From Stagnimonas sp965279705 (GTDB lineage Bacteria > Pseudomonadota > Gammaproteobacteria > Nevskiales > Nevskiaceae), in NCBI GenBank assembly GCA_965279705.1, contig OZ257257.1:2852001-2916000 (forward strand): DNA of 64,000 nucleotides, written 5' to 3'. Of the stretch, positions 25,279 to 33,660 are shown piece after piece. Positions within the stretch are counted from its first letter, which is position 1. Each line of letters opens with the position of its first letter. The position numbers were made by a program, and so were the translations under genes. The notes under the pieces were generated by a model, which was given only the letters and a program-made list of their open reading frames with translations, was not told the origin of the DNA and ran no database searches.

Positions 25279-26079
25279 TCCTTCCTGCGGCCTGAACTTG
25301 AGTCGCCAGGCGTAGCCGATGAATACCGCGCCGAGTGCGACCGCACCAAACAAATACGGCAGACCGCTCATGCCGCTCGCGTACGGCAGCAGCGTGATGG
25401 CGAACAGGATGAAGGTGTAGAGAAGGATCTGCGTCAGCGTGTATTCCACGCCGTGCGTGACCGGCAGCATGGGGATGCCGGCATCGGCGTATTCGTCCTT
25501 GCGGGCGATGGCCAGCGGCCAGTAGTGCGGCGGCGTCCAGAAGAAAATGATGCCGAACAGGATCAACGCGTGGGGATGCACCTCGCCCGTCACTGCCACC
25601 CAGCCCAGCACGGGCGGGATCGCCCCGGCGGCACCGCCGATGACGATGTTCTGCGGCGTCGCGCGCTTGAGCCAGAGTGTGTAGATGCCGGCATAGCCGA
25701 CCAGACCCAGTTGCGTCAGCAGCGCTGTCAGCGGGTTGACCCAGACCCAGAGCACGACGAATCCGAACAACCCGATCACGGTGGCAAACGCGATGCTTTC
25801 GGTGACGCTCAGCATCCCAGTCACCAGCGGACGGCCGCAGGTGCGGGCCATGCGCGCATCGACTTCGCGGTCGATGATCTGGTTGATGGCTGCTGCCGCC
25901 GCCGATTGCAGCGTGATGCCCAGCGTGCCGAGCAAGAACTTGTCCCAGGGCGGCATACCAGGCACGGCGAGGAACATGCCGATGATGGCGGTGAACACGA
26001 TCAGCATCACCACGCGCGGCTTGGTCAGCTCGTAATACTCGTGCAGCCGCGAGGGCTTGCTGGCAATGGCGGTGCTCAC
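25189..26079 (-). CDS. ctaB: Protoheme IX farnesyltransferase (heme O synthase)
   Basis: A 296-residue UbiA-superfamily membrane enzyme with about nine TM helices. Landmarks: YYELTKPRVVMLIVFTAIIGMFLA, the prenyl-diphosphate motif NQIIDREVDARMARTCGRPL, and the second motif FFWTPPHYWPLAIARKDEYADAGIPMLP. It attaches farnesyl to heme B to give heme O for the aa3 oxidase encoded downstream in the window. Its ATG overlaps the ctaA stop by 4 nt. Confidence 0.97.
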   Translation of the reverse strand: MSTAIASKPSRLHEYYELTKPRVVMLIVFTAIIGMFLAVPGMPPWDKFLLGTLGITLQSAAAAAINQIIDREVDARMARTCGRPLVTGMLSVTESIAFATVIGLFGFVVLWVWVNPLTALLTQLGLVGYAGIYTLWLKRATPQNIVIGGAAGAIPPVLGWVAVTGEVHPHALILFGIIFFWTPPHYWPLAIARKDEYADAGIPMLPVTHGVEYTLTQILLYTFILFAITLLPYASGMSGLPYLFGAVALGAVFIGYAWRLKFRPQEGLAMKTFGFSIVYLMGIFSLLLVDHYLPHR

Positions 26080-27083
26080 GTTCGCGCGGCACCGCGCCAG
26101 GCATGGAAGTTGATCGATACCACCACCATCAGCAGCAGCATCGCGCCAGCGTTATGGGCGGTTGCCACCCACAACGGCAGGCCGAAGTGCACGGCGCTGA
26201 TGCCCAGCATGATCTGCACGCCCACCATGCCGACCAGTGAATAGCCCAAGCCCTTCCAGCGGCGGTTCGCACCGCGCGTCGCGAACACGAAGCCGAGCAC
26301 GATCAGCACGCTGCCAACGACGACGGCGCCGAGGCGATGCACCGCATGGATGGTCTGCCGCGTCGGCTGGTCGAGCACACCGTATTCATAGCTCTGATAC
26401 TGGCCTTGCGGATGCCAGAGTCGGAACGCCTCCGTGTAATTCGGCTGCTGCGGCCACACCGCACCGTTGGCGCAGAGCGGGAACTCCGGGCAGGCCAGAG
26501 CGGCGTAATTGGTCGAGGTCCATCCACCCAGAAAAATCTGTATGGCCAGCAAGGCGAGTGCTAAGCCTGCCAGCGGGCGAAATGGCTTGGGCACCGGCAG
26601 CCGGGGCTTGCCCTGCTCGCGCTGGCGAATCCACAGCAACCAGGTCAACGTGAACATCACCATGCCGCCCAAAAGATGCGCGGTGACGATCAGCGGCATC
26701 ACTTTCCAGGTGACGGTGAACGCCCCCAAGGCCCCTTGCAGCATCACCCATACCAGCATCAAAGCCGGCAGTTTCCACGGCAGGCCCGTCTTACGGCCGC
26801 GCCAGCCGGTGACCAGCAGAGCGATGATGACCAGGCCGAGCGCGGTGGCGATGTAGCGGTGGATCATCTCCTTCCAGCCCTTGTGAGCTTCCACCGGGCG
26901 ATCGGGGTAGGCCTCGTTCGCGGCTTCCACATGGTGGTCGGCCGTCGGCACGCCGATGTGCCCGTAGCAGCCGGGCCAGTCGGGGCAGCCGAGGCCCGCA
27001 TCATTCAGACGCACGTAGGCGCCCAGTGGGATCAACACGAGACAAAGCAGCAATGCGACGAGAGATAGGCGGCTGAACAACAT
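26076..27083 (-). CDS. ctaA: Heme A synthase (COX15/CtaA)
   Basis: A 335-residue, eight-TM enzyme that oxidises the C8 methyl of heme O to a formyl group. Visible: LGAYVRLNDAGLGCPDWPGCYGH with the conserved Cys pair, EAHKGWKEMIHRYIATALG with heme-ligand His, TAHLLGGM, TNYAALACPEFPLC with a second Cys pair, and AVHRLGAVV. It is transcribed with ctaB. The gap to the upstream SCO-like gene holds a REP-like palindrome. Confidence 0.97.
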   Translation of the reverse strand: MLFSRLSLVALLLCLVLIPLGAYVRLNDAGLGCPDWPGCYGHIGVPTADHHVEAANEAYPDRPVEAHKGWKEMIHRYIATALGLVIIALLVTGWRGRKTGLPWKLPALMLVWVMLQGALGAFTVTWKVMPLIVTAHLLGGMVMFTLTWLLWIRQREQGKPRLPVPKPFRPLAGLALALLAIQIFLGGWTSTNYAALACPEFPLCANGAVWPQQPNYTEAFRLWHPQGQYQSYEYGVLDQPTRQTIHAVHRLGAVVVGSVLIVLGFVFATRGANRRWKGLGYSLVGMVGVQIMLGISAVHFGLPLWVATAHNAGAMLLLMVVVSINFHAWRGAART

Positions 27084-27177
27084 GGCGTGGGGTCAATCTG
27101 CGGGGGCGGGATTGTAGAACGTGGTGAGGGTGTTGAGGCCGTCCGTGGCGAGGCTTCAGTCTTTTGAACTGGCCCCG

Positions 27178-27243
27178 CGTCGGGCATCCATGCCCGACGG
27201 TGAAGCCACGGCGAGCAGTGCTCGCCTACAGACGTGGCTTCAC
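27178..27243. repeat. REP/BIME-like double hairpin
   Basis: Two adjacent perfect palindromes. The first has 10-bp arms CGTCGGGCAT/ATGCCCGACG (27178-27199). The second has 11-bp outer arms GTGAAGCCACG/CGTGGCTTCAC (27200-27243) enclosing inner arms GGCGAGC/GCTCGCC. On the minus strand the inner hairpin is preceded by GTAG, a usual start of REP sequences mobilised by RAYT transposases. The outer arm includes the stop codon of the gene at 27240-27875. Confidence 0.75.
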
Positions 27244-27875
27244 CCAATACTCGACAGTCGCAAGAGCTTGTTGATGTCTTTCTGCATGCCTTTGAAGTCA
27301 CGCTTTACCGCCTCGGCGTCGGCGGCGTGCGGGTAGATCATCAACCAGTTGCCCAAGGTATCGACCAGCATCACCGCATTAGCCGGCGCGTTGGCAAAGA
27401 ACGCAGCGGCGCTGCGGCTGGCCGCAGGCGCATCGCGCAGCCACAAGAGGTCTGGCTGTTCAGCCCCGTAGCGCACTTTCAGCGCGGCGATATCCACACC
27501 TTCGTCAGCAATCACCAGCCGCTGCACACGCTCGCGCTGGACGCCGAGTGCTGCGTGCAACTGGCGCGTCAACACCAGCTCGCGGCGGCAGGCCTCGTCG
27601 CACTCGCCGGTGACCCTTTGCACCAGTGTCCACTTGCCGCGCAGTGGGTCTTCGCTCACCGGCTGGCCTGCGGCATCGAGCAGTACGAGCTTGGGCACCG
27701 GCAAGGCGGGCGTGATGAGTTGGCCGTAATTCACTCGGCCCTGGGGCGTCCAGTTCGGGAATAGCCAGAACGCCGAGTAGGCCAGCACGAAGGGTGCGAA
27801 AAACAGCACGCCCAGCAGCACGAACTGGACGCGGGAACGGGTGCGGTTGATACCGGGATAGAGCGGGTCAGTCAT
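27240..27875 (-). CDS. Membrane-anchored thioredoxin-fold (SCO-like) cytochrome oxidase assembly protein
   Basis: A 211-residue protein: one TM helix (about residues 17-38), then a periplasmic domain with LRGKWTLVQRVTGECDEACRRELVLTRQLH. The CDEAC (CxxxC) has the spacing of the copper-binding Cys pair in SCO1 proteins. Later segments RVQRLVIADEG and VMLVDTLGNWLMIYP fit a degenerate thioredoxin fold. Proteins of this kind commonly sit between SURF1 and CtaA in proteobacterial aa3 loci. The ATG at 27875 overlaps the surf1 stop (ATGA); a longer frame to 28082 is rejected because it overlaps surf1 extensively. Confidence 0.85.
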   Translation of the reverse strand: MTDPLYPGINRTRSRVQFVLLGVLFFAPFVLAYSAFWLFPNWTPQGRVNYGQLITPALPVPKLVLLDAAGQPVSEDPLRGKWTLVQRVTGECDEACRRELVLTRQLHAALGVQRERVQRLVIADEGVDIAALKVRYGAEQPDLLWLRDAPAASRSAAAFFANAPANAVMLVDTLGNWLMIYPHAADAEAVKRDFKGMQKDINKLLRLSSIG

Positions 27876-28591
27876 GGGTGACTTAAGGTTTTCTTGAGAT
27901 TGATCTTGATGAACAGCACGATGAGCGTGACGGCAAACAGCCACCACTGTGCGGCATAGCCGAAATGCCGTGCCGGCGGAATTTCGTTGGCGCCGGCCAG
28001 CGCCCAGTCGCGCTCGAAACCGCCAGGGGCCGCCGGATCCAGTTCCAGCAGGCCATCCAGCGTATCCGCTCCGAACAGGCACTGCACTTGTGCTAAGTCG
28101 GGGTAATTGACGAGTTCAGGGCGCGGTAGCGTGCAGCCTTTGGGACGGGGCCCGAGTTGCATACCGGCACGCGGCAGCGTGCGCCAATAGCCTTCAATTC
28201 TTTGCGCCTCCAGCGGCGGCTGGGCAACGGCTGCATCCAGCGGTAGCCAACCACGATCGACGATCACGCTTTGGCCATTGGCCAGCAGCAGCGGGGTCCA
28301 GGCATGGACGCCGGGCACCTGTTTGCGAGGCTGGTTATCGAGCCGCACAGTGCGCTCTGGTTCGTAGCGGCCCTCGACGAAAACCTTGCGCACTTCCCCG
28401 CGCGGCGGCGTGAGGGTGTTGCCCAGCAAGGGCTCTGCTGCGGTCATAACCTGCGAGGCACGTTCTGCTTGCAGGGCCTGCTTTTGAACGCCACGGCCAT
28501 ACTGCCAGAACCCCGCCGTCGTCATGCCTGCTGCCAACAATAGAGTCAGCAATACAGCCCACATTCGGGGACGGAATGAATAAGCGTGCAT
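27872..28591 (-). CDS. SURF1 family cytochrome oxidase assembly protein
   Basis: A 239-residue protein with the SURF1 plan: TM helix at residues about 10-28 (MWAVLLTLLLAAGMTTAGFWQ), central GRYEPERTVRLDNQPRKQVPGVHAWTPLLLANGQSVIVDRGWLP, and a C-terminal TM preceded by HFGYAAQWWLFAVTLIVLFI. SURF1 binds or delivers heme a to subunit I. I use the ATG at 28591; a GTG at 28609 is possible. It heads the minus-strand set surf1, SCO-like, ctaA, ctaB. Confidence 0.94.
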   Translation of the reverse strand: MHAYSFRPRMWAVLLTLLLAAGMTTAGFWQYGRGVQKQALQAERASQVMTAAEPLLGNTLTPPRGEVRKVFVEGRYEPERTVRLDNQPRKQVPGVHAWTPLLLANGQSVIVDRGWLPLDAAVAQPPLEAQRIEGYWRTLPRAGMQLGPRPKGCTLPRPELVNYPDLAQVQCLFGADTLDGLLELDPAAPGGFERDWALAGANEIPPARHFGYAAQWWLFAVTLIVLFIKINLKKTLSHP

Positions 28592-28641
28592 GGCGCTAAA
28601 CCGGGCCACGGAAATCTTGTCTGCACCGCACGCTGAGCAAT

Positions 28642-28655
28642 TTCATCTGGATCAA
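28642..28655. promoter_or_regulatory. Candidate FNR/ANR-type site
   Basis: TTCATCTGGATCAA matches TTGAT-N4-ATCAA with one mismatch. It lies between the surf1 start and the small membrane gene at 28742, so either could be controlled by oxygen. Suggestive only. Confidence 0.4.
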
Positions 28656-28741
28656 ATTTGCACTGGCCTGCCAATCATTCTGGCGGACAAGATTTTTGGG
28701 TGGGATACCATGACCGGCAATCACTTTAAGGGTTCCCTGCC

Positions 28742-28954
28742 ATGGACTTACCAAAGATTGCCGTTGTGCTCATGTTGGTTGCGATTGTGGTCGCCTTGTT
28801 CTCAGGCATGTTTTTCATGCTCAAGGATGGCAGCGACAAGCGCCGCACGGTGAGGGCACTCACCTGGCGTGTAGGTTTGCAGGTGGCGTTGATCGCATTT
28901 CTCGTGCTGGCGTATTTCATGGGCTGGATACAGCCACACAGCATCGGCCGTTAG
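28742..28954 (+). CDS. Twin-transmembrane protein (DUF2909 type)
   Basis: A 70-residue protein with two TM helices (about 5-27 and 46-64) joined by a charged loop, KDGSDKRRTVRALTWRVGLQ. This is the pattern of the small DUF2909 proteins usually found divergent from SURF1 near the cytochrome oxidase genes. Function is unknown; the location implies a role with the oxidase. A bidirectional terminator follows. Confidence 0.85.
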   Translation: MDLPKIAVVLMLVAIVVALFSGMFFMLKDGSDKRRTVRALTWRVGLQVALIAFLVLAYFMGWIQPHSIGR

Positions 28955-28970
28955 ATCGGTAGCGCACAAC

Positions 28971-28999
28971 AAAAAAGCCCGGCAGCGCCGGGCTTTTTT
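28971..28999. terminator. Bidirectional terminator
   Basis: Stem GCCCGGC-AGC-GCCGGGC flanked by A6 and T6 runs, so it can stop transcription of the twin-TM gene on the plus strand and of the cox operon on the minus strand. Confidence 0.93.
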
Positions 29000-29017
29000 G
29001 CGTCAGCAGCCTTTGCG

Positions 29018-29899
29018 TCAAAGGATGTAGACGAAGATGAAGAGACCGACCCACACCACGTCCACGAAGTGCCAGTACCAGGCCACGCCTTCAAAACCAA
29101 AGTGCGAGTCGGGCTTGAAGTGACCATTCATGAGGCGGCAGGTGATGACGAACAGCATCAGCGTGCCAAGCGTGACGTGCATGCCGTGAAAGCCCGTCAG
29201 CATGAAGAACGTCGAACCATATACGCCGGAGCCGAGCGTGAGGTTGAGCTCGTGATAGGCGTGGATGTATTCCTCAGCCTGGCAAATGAGAAACACCACA
29301 CCCAGCGCCACGGTGGCCCACATCCAGACGATGCAGGCTATGCGCTTGTTGTCCTTCAGTGCGTGGTGCGCCATCGTGATCGTCACGCCGGAGGTCAACA
29401 GCAGGCAGGTATTGATGAACGGCAAGCCCCAAGCACTGATGGTCTGATAAGCGCCGCCAAGGGCCGCCGGGCCGTTGGTGGGCCAGGCTGCTTCGTAGCC
29501 ATTCCACAGCAGGTTGGCCACGCCCTTGGCGTTTTCGCCGCCGAGCCAGGGCACCGACAGCGTGCGGGTGTAATAGAGCGCGCCGAAGAAAGCACCGAAG
29601 AACATCACCTCCGAGAAGATGAACCAGGCCATCGCCATGCGATAGGTGGTGTCCACCTGCTTGCCATAGGCACCGCGTTCGCTCTCACGGGCTACGCCCT
29701 GAAACCAGCGGAAGATGATGAATGCCGAAAGTGCCACACCCGCATAGATCGGGATCGAACCCAGCGACTTGTCTTCGAGGCTGCTCCACACACCGACGAT
29801 GATGGCCGCAAGGCCTGCCGTGAGCACGAACGGCCAGGCACTGGGATCAGGCACGAAATAGCGTTGTTTGTCAGAGGTCGGTTGCGCGTGGCTGGCCAT
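29018..29899 (-). CDS. ctaE: Cytochrome c oxidase subunit III
   Basis: A 293-residue protein with seven TM helices. Landmarks: RYFVPDPSAWPFV near the start, FIFSEVMFFGAFFGALYYTR with the conserved Glu, and TGFHGMHVTLGTLML and EGVAWYWHFVDVVWVGLFIFVYIL at the end. It is the last gene of the subunit operon and is followed by the bidirectional terminator. Confidence 0.98.
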   Translation of the reverse strand: MASHAQPTSDKQRYFVPDPSAWPFVLTAGLAAIIVGVWSSLEDKSLGSIPIYAGVALSAFIIFRWFQGVARESERGAYGKQVDTTYRMAMAWFIFSEVMFFGAFFGALYYTRTLSVPWLGGENAKGVANLLWNGYEAAWPTNGPAALGGAYQTISAWGLPFINTCLLLTSGVTITMAHHALKDNKRIACIVWMWATVALGVVFLICQAEEYIHAYHELNLTLGSGVYGSTFFMLTGFHGMHVTLGTLMLFVITCRLMNGHFKPDSHFGFEGVAWYWHFVDVVWVGLFIFVYIL

Positions 29900-29969
29900 G
29901 TGTGAAGTCCCTAAAAATGAAATGCGTGCGACATTGAATGCTTGTGGCGTTGTTCAACCCGGCAACCCG

Positions 29970-30554
29970 CTAGCCCTTGGGCTTGCTTGATTGTTGGGCC
30001 AGTTCGGTGACGTCAAAAAAAGTGTACGACAGCGTGACCGTGTTGAGGTCTTTGGGCAGGTCCGGATCAAGCATCAGACGTACCGGCATGATCTTTTTCT
30101 CGCGCGCCTTGAATGGCTGTTGCGTGAAGCAGAAGCACTCGGTTTTTTTCACATGCCTGGCCGCCTTACCCGGTGTCACTGCGGGTACGGCCTGCCCGAC
30201 CACATCCTTGTCGAGCATGTTTTCAGCCACGAAATTGACGGTGGTGAACTCGCCCGGATGCACCTTGACCTCGCTTTGTTCAGGCCGGAACTGCCACTCG
30301 CGACCGCCGTTGACGACCGTCAGGAATTGAACCGTGACAGTGCGACTCAGATCAGGCGTGGCCTGCACCGTAGTCGCCACCAGCATGGTGTTCGAGCGGC
30401 CGTTGAGACCCGTGATCTGACAGAGCGCGGTGTAGAGCGGTGCAAAGGCGAATCCGAAGCAGAACATCACCGCGGTAAATATCGACATCTCAAGAAGGCT
30501 GCGCTTGCGCGCTGCCTTCTTGGGGAGTTCGACAGTGGGCGAGGTGCCGCTCAT
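29970..30554 (-). CDS. ctaG: Cytochrome c oxidase assembly protein CtaG (Cox11)
   Basis: A 194-residue copper chaperone: N-terminal TM (about 20-40), YTALCQITGLNGR, then the copper motif KTECFCFTQQPF with the paired cysteines, and PVRLMLDPDLPKDLNTVTLSYTFFDV at the end. It delivers copper to the CuB site of subunit I. Its start overlaps the stop of the 40-residue gene upstream (ATGA). Confidence 0.97.
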   Translation of the reverse strand: MSGTSPTVELPKKAARKRSLLEMSIFTAVMFCFGFAFAPLYTALCQITGLNGRSNTMLVATTVQATPDLSRTVTVQFLTVVNGGREWQFRPEQSEVKVHPGEFTTVNFVAENMLDKDVVGQAVPAVTPGKAARHVKKTECFCFTQQPFKAREKKIMPVRLMLDPDLPKDLNTVTLSYTFFDVTELAQQSSKPKG

Positions 30555-30673
30555 TTGTAGATGGTGTTGAGCACGAAAAACGCCATCACGGCGAGGGCAA
30601 TACCGACATGGATCAGCGCCAGGCGCTTATTGCGCTTGGCTTGATCGGGAGTCGTGACGGGCTGCTCGCTCAT
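30551..30673 (-). CDS. Cytochrome oxidase small assembly/accessory protein, 40 residues
   Basis: The reverse strand between ctaD and ctaG encodes MSEQPVTTPDQAKRNKRLAL followed by IHVGIALAVMAFFVLNTIYK. It is 40 residues with a single TM helix (about 19-36) and a basic stretch before it. Its TGA overlaps the ctaG ATG, and it starts 9 bp after the ctaD stop. Tiny single-TM proteins occur at this exact position in many proteobacterial oxidase operons. The position and coupling support a real gene. Confidence 0.85.
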   Translation of the reverse strand: MSEQPVTTPDQAKRNKRLALIHVGIALAVMAFFVLNTIYK

Positions 30674-30682
30674 GATCTGCAC

Positions 30683-32329
30683 CTAGTGGTGGGCGGCGGC
30701 AACATGCCCGCTTTTCACCGGTTCGCCGTCGGCACCGACCGTCGGCGGATCTTCAAAAGTGTGGTACGGCGCCGGTGAAGGCACGCACCACTCCAGGCCC
30801 TGTGCACCTTCCCAGACGCGATCCGGCACCTTGTTTTTGGTGCGGCTACCGAACATGCAATACAGCATGTTGCCGATGAAGATGAACTGCGCACCCATGA
30901 ATGCGAAGGCACCGTAAGTCGACATCTCGTTGAAGTTGGAGAACATCACGTTGTAGTCCGGCACGCGACGCTGCATACCCGCAAGGCCGAGGAAGTGCTG
31001 GGGAAAGAACGTGACGTTGATGGCAATGGCAGAGAGCCAGAAATGCAGCTTGCCGAGTTTTTCGCTGTACATCACACCGGTCCATTTCGGGATCCAGTAA
31101 TAGACGGCGGCAAGGATCGAGAACACCGCACCCGGCACCAGCACGTAATGGAAGTGCGCAACCACGAAGTAGGTGTCGTGGTACTGGAAGTCGACCGGCG
31201 TGATCGCAAGCATCAAGCCCGAGAAACCACCGACGGTGAACAGAAACACGAAGCCGAGCGCGAACAGCATCGGGGTCTCGTAGGTCATCGAGCCCTTCCA
31301 CATCGTCGCCACCCAGTTGAACACCTTCACGCCCGTGGGCACGGCAATCAGCATGGTAGAGAACATGAAGAACAGCTCGCCTGCCAGCGGCATGCCGACG
31401 GTGAACATGTGGTGTGCCCAGACGATGAAGCTCAAGAAGCCGATCGAGGCGGTGGCATAGACCATGGAGTCGTAGCCAAAAAGCTTTTTACGGGCAAACG
31501 TCGGGATGATGGTCGAGACGATTCCGAAGGCCGGCAGAATCAGGATGTACACCTCGGGGTGGCCGAAGAACCAGAAGATATGCTGGAACATCACCGGATC
31601 GCCGCCGCCGGAAGCGGTGAAGAAGCTGGTGCCAAAGTATTTGTCGGTGAACAGCATGGTCACCGCGCCGGCCAACACCGGCATGGTGGCAATCAGCAGA
31701 TAGGCCGTGATCAGCCAGGTCCACACGAACAGCGGCATTTTCAGCAGCGTCATGCCCGGTGCGCGCATGTTCAAGATCGTCACCACCACGTTGATGGCGC
31801 CCGTGATCGACGAGATGCCCAGCAAGTGGATCGAGAAGATCAGCAGCGGGAAGGCGTTACCGGTTTGCAGCACCAGCGGCGGATACATGGTCCAGCCACC
31901 TGCGGGGGCGCCGCCTTCCATGAAGAGTGTGGAAAGCAGCATTGCGAAGGCGAAGGGCAGAATCCAGAAGCCCCAGTTGTTGACGCGCGGCAGCGCCAGA
32001 TCCCCGGCACCGATCATCATCGGCACCATCCAGTTGGCCAGGCCTGTGAAGGCCGGCATCACACCACCGAAGATCATCACCAGCGCATGCAGGGTGACCA
32101 TCGAGTTGTAGAACTCGGGGTCGACATACTGCAAACCAGGGTGAAACAGCTCGGCGCGGATCACCAGCGACATCAAACCGCCGATGAAGAACATCGTGAA
32201 CGCAAAGCAGAGATACAGCGTGCCAAGGTCCTTGTGGTTGGTGGTCTTGATCCACCGCATGATCCCCTTCTCGGGGCCGTGGTGATGATCGTCATGCCCG
32301 TGGGCATCGTGCGCGTGTGCGGTAGCCAT
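30683..32329 (-). CDS. ctaD: Cytochrome c oxidase subunit I (aa3 type)
   Basis: A 548-residue, twelve-TM catalytic subunit. Visible: a His-rich N-terminus (HAHDAHGHDDHHH), the heme a ligand region MVTLHALVMIFGGVMPAF, the CuB/Tyr-His motif FWFFGHPEVYILILPAFGIVS, TVGMPLAGELFF, and DTYFVVAHFHYVLVPGA with the heme ligands. EVYI and TYE features are those of A-type oxygen reductases. It lies between subunit II and the assembly genes. Confidence 0.98.
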   Translation of the reverse strand: MATAHAHDAHGHDDHHHGPEKGIMRWIKTTNHKDLGTLYLCFAFTMFFIGGLMSLVIRAELFHPGLQYVDPEFYNSMVTLHALVMIFGGVMPAFTGLANWMVPMMIGAGDLALPRVNNWGFWILPFAFAMLLSTLFMEGGAPAGGWTMYPPLVLQTGNAFPLLIFSIHLLGISSITGAINVVVTILNMRAPGMTLLKMPLFVWTWLITAYLLIATMPVLAGAVTMLFTDKYFGTSFFTASGGGDPVMFQHIFWFFGHPEVYILILPAFGIVSTIIPTFARKKLFGYDSMVYATASIGFLSFIVWAHHMFTVGMPLAGELFFMFSTMLIAVPTGVKVFNWVATMWKGSMTYETPMLFALGFVFLFTVGGFSGLMLAITPVDFQYHDTYFVVAHFHYVLVPGAVFSILAAVYYWIPKWTGVMYSEKLGKLHFWLSAIAINVTFFPQHFLGLAGMQRRVPDYNVMFSNFNEMSTYGAFAFMGAQFIFIGNMLYCMFGSRTKNKVPDRVWEGAQGLEWCVPSPAPYHTFEDPPTVGADGEPVKSGHVAAAHH

Positions 32330-32366
32330 GCGTTACTCCTGAAAGCTCAATGCGAAATCGAAAGGG

Positions 32367-33623
32367 TTACTTGCGGGCGGCGGCGACTTCAGACGGCTGC
32401 ACCACCGAGGCCTTGTTGCCCCAGCTGTTGCGCTCGTAGGTGACGGCGCCAGCAATATCGGCATCGGAGAGGCTGCCGAACGGCGGCATCAGACCTTTGC
32501 CCTTGATGGTGTGAACGATGTGCGCGAGCGCCGGACCGTTGACGACCTTGCTGCCCGCCAGTGAGGGGAAGTTGGGCGGCAGGCCCAGGCCGGTGACCTG
32601 GTGGCAGGCAGCGCATTGAGTCTCGTAGACCTTCTTGCCGCTGGTCATCAGTTCTTCTTTGCTGAGCGCTTTGGCAGCGGCCGGTACGGCGGCAGGCGTT
32701 GCAGCCGCCACTTCCACTGGGGCAGCGGCAGCTTCAGCCGGCGAAGCAGCGGTTTCGGTGGTGGTGGTCACCGGCACCTCTTGAGTTACCGGCGGTGCCT
32801 TGCCGAGCGAGGCGACGTCGATGCCCTTCTTTTGCGCGAGCCAGGTCTTGAACTCGGTTTCGGGCAGGGCCTGCACGACGATGGGCATAAAGCCATGATC
32901 GCGGCCGCACAGTTCTGCGCAGACACCGCGGAAGGTGCCTGGCTCGTCGATCTTGGTCCAGGCCTCGTTGATGTAGCCGGGGATCGCGTCTTTCTTCACA
33001 GCGAGGTCGTGCACCCACCAGGCGTGGATGACGTCCTGCGCGGTGATCAGGAAGCGCACCTTCTTGCCTACCGGCAGCACGAGTGGATTGGTCACTTCCC
33101 ACAGGTAGTTGGGCACGCTCTTGGGGTCGATGCCGCTATCGAGCTGACGGGCCTTGTTGCTGTCGGCGGCCAGCATGCTGACGAACTCATAGTCCTCGCC
33201 GACGTACTCATATTTCCAGCCCCACTGGAAGCCGGTGATCTTCACGGTCAGCTCGGAATCGCGGGTGTCTTCCATCTTTATAAGGGTGCCGGCAGCAGGC
33301 ACGGCGAGCGTTATCAAGATCAGGAACGGCGCGAGCGTCCAAGCGATTTCTACCGCCACCGATTCGTGAAAATCAGCCGGCTTGGGGTGCTTGCTGCGGC
33401 GATGCGCGAAAATCGAATAAAACATGACGCCGAACACGGCGACGGCGATCACGCACATCCAGATGAAAACGTAGTTGTGCAGGTCGTAAACCTCGCGGCT
33501 GATCTCGGTAACACCCTTGGGCAGGTTGTATTGCGAGCGGGCTTCTTCCGCCATCGCCACGCCACTCATCACCGCCGCTGCTACCAGTGCCGCTGCGCGC
33601 GCCATCAAACCCGACTTGAACAT
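32367..33623 (-). CDS. ctaC: Cytochrome c oxidase subunit II with fused cytochrome c domain
   Basis: A 418-residue protein. Signal peptide (about 1-24), two TM helices, the conserved aromatic region TGFQWGWKYEYVGEDY, and the CuA site built from IHAWWVHDL and CAELCGRDHGFM. A Pro/Ala-rich linker (about 290-330) leads to a class I cytochrome c domain with CAACHQVTGLGLPPNFPSL and a distal Met in GLMPPFG. This is the caa3-like II-c fusion. The ATG at 33623 has GGAGG at good spacing; a longer frame to 33770 overlaps the DUF2244 gene and is rejected. Confidence 0.97.
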   Translation of the reverse strand: MFKSGLMARAAALVAAAVMSGVAMAEEARSQYNLPKGVTEISREVYDLHNYVFIWMCVIAVAVFGVMFYSIFAHRRSKHPKPADFHESVAVEIAWTLAPFLILITLAVPAAGTLIKMEDTRDSELTVKITGFQWGWKYEYVGEDYEFVSMLAADSNKARQLDSGIDPKSVPNYLWEVTNPLVLPVGKKVRFLITAQDVIHAWWVHDLAVKKDAIPGYINEAWTKIDEPGTFRGVCAELCGRDHGFMPIVVQALPETEFKTWLAQKKGIDVASLGKAPPVTQEVPVTTTTETAASPAEAAAAPVEVAAATPAAVPAAAKALSKEELMTSGKKVYETQCAACHQVTGLGLPPNFPSLAGSKVVNGPALAHIVHTIKGKGLMPPFGSLSDADIAGAVTYERNSWGNKASVVQPSEVAAARK

Positions 33624-33660
33624 GCTGCAACCTCCATTGGGAAATCCGTACTGTCGGGCA

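Noticed and set aside
30995..32443. A 482-codon plus-strand frame opposite the subunit I gene
   Set aside because: It mirrors the highly conserved ctaD gene, has low-complexity His/Arg/Asp/Gln-rich content typical of antisense frames in GC-rich DNA, and shows no domain.
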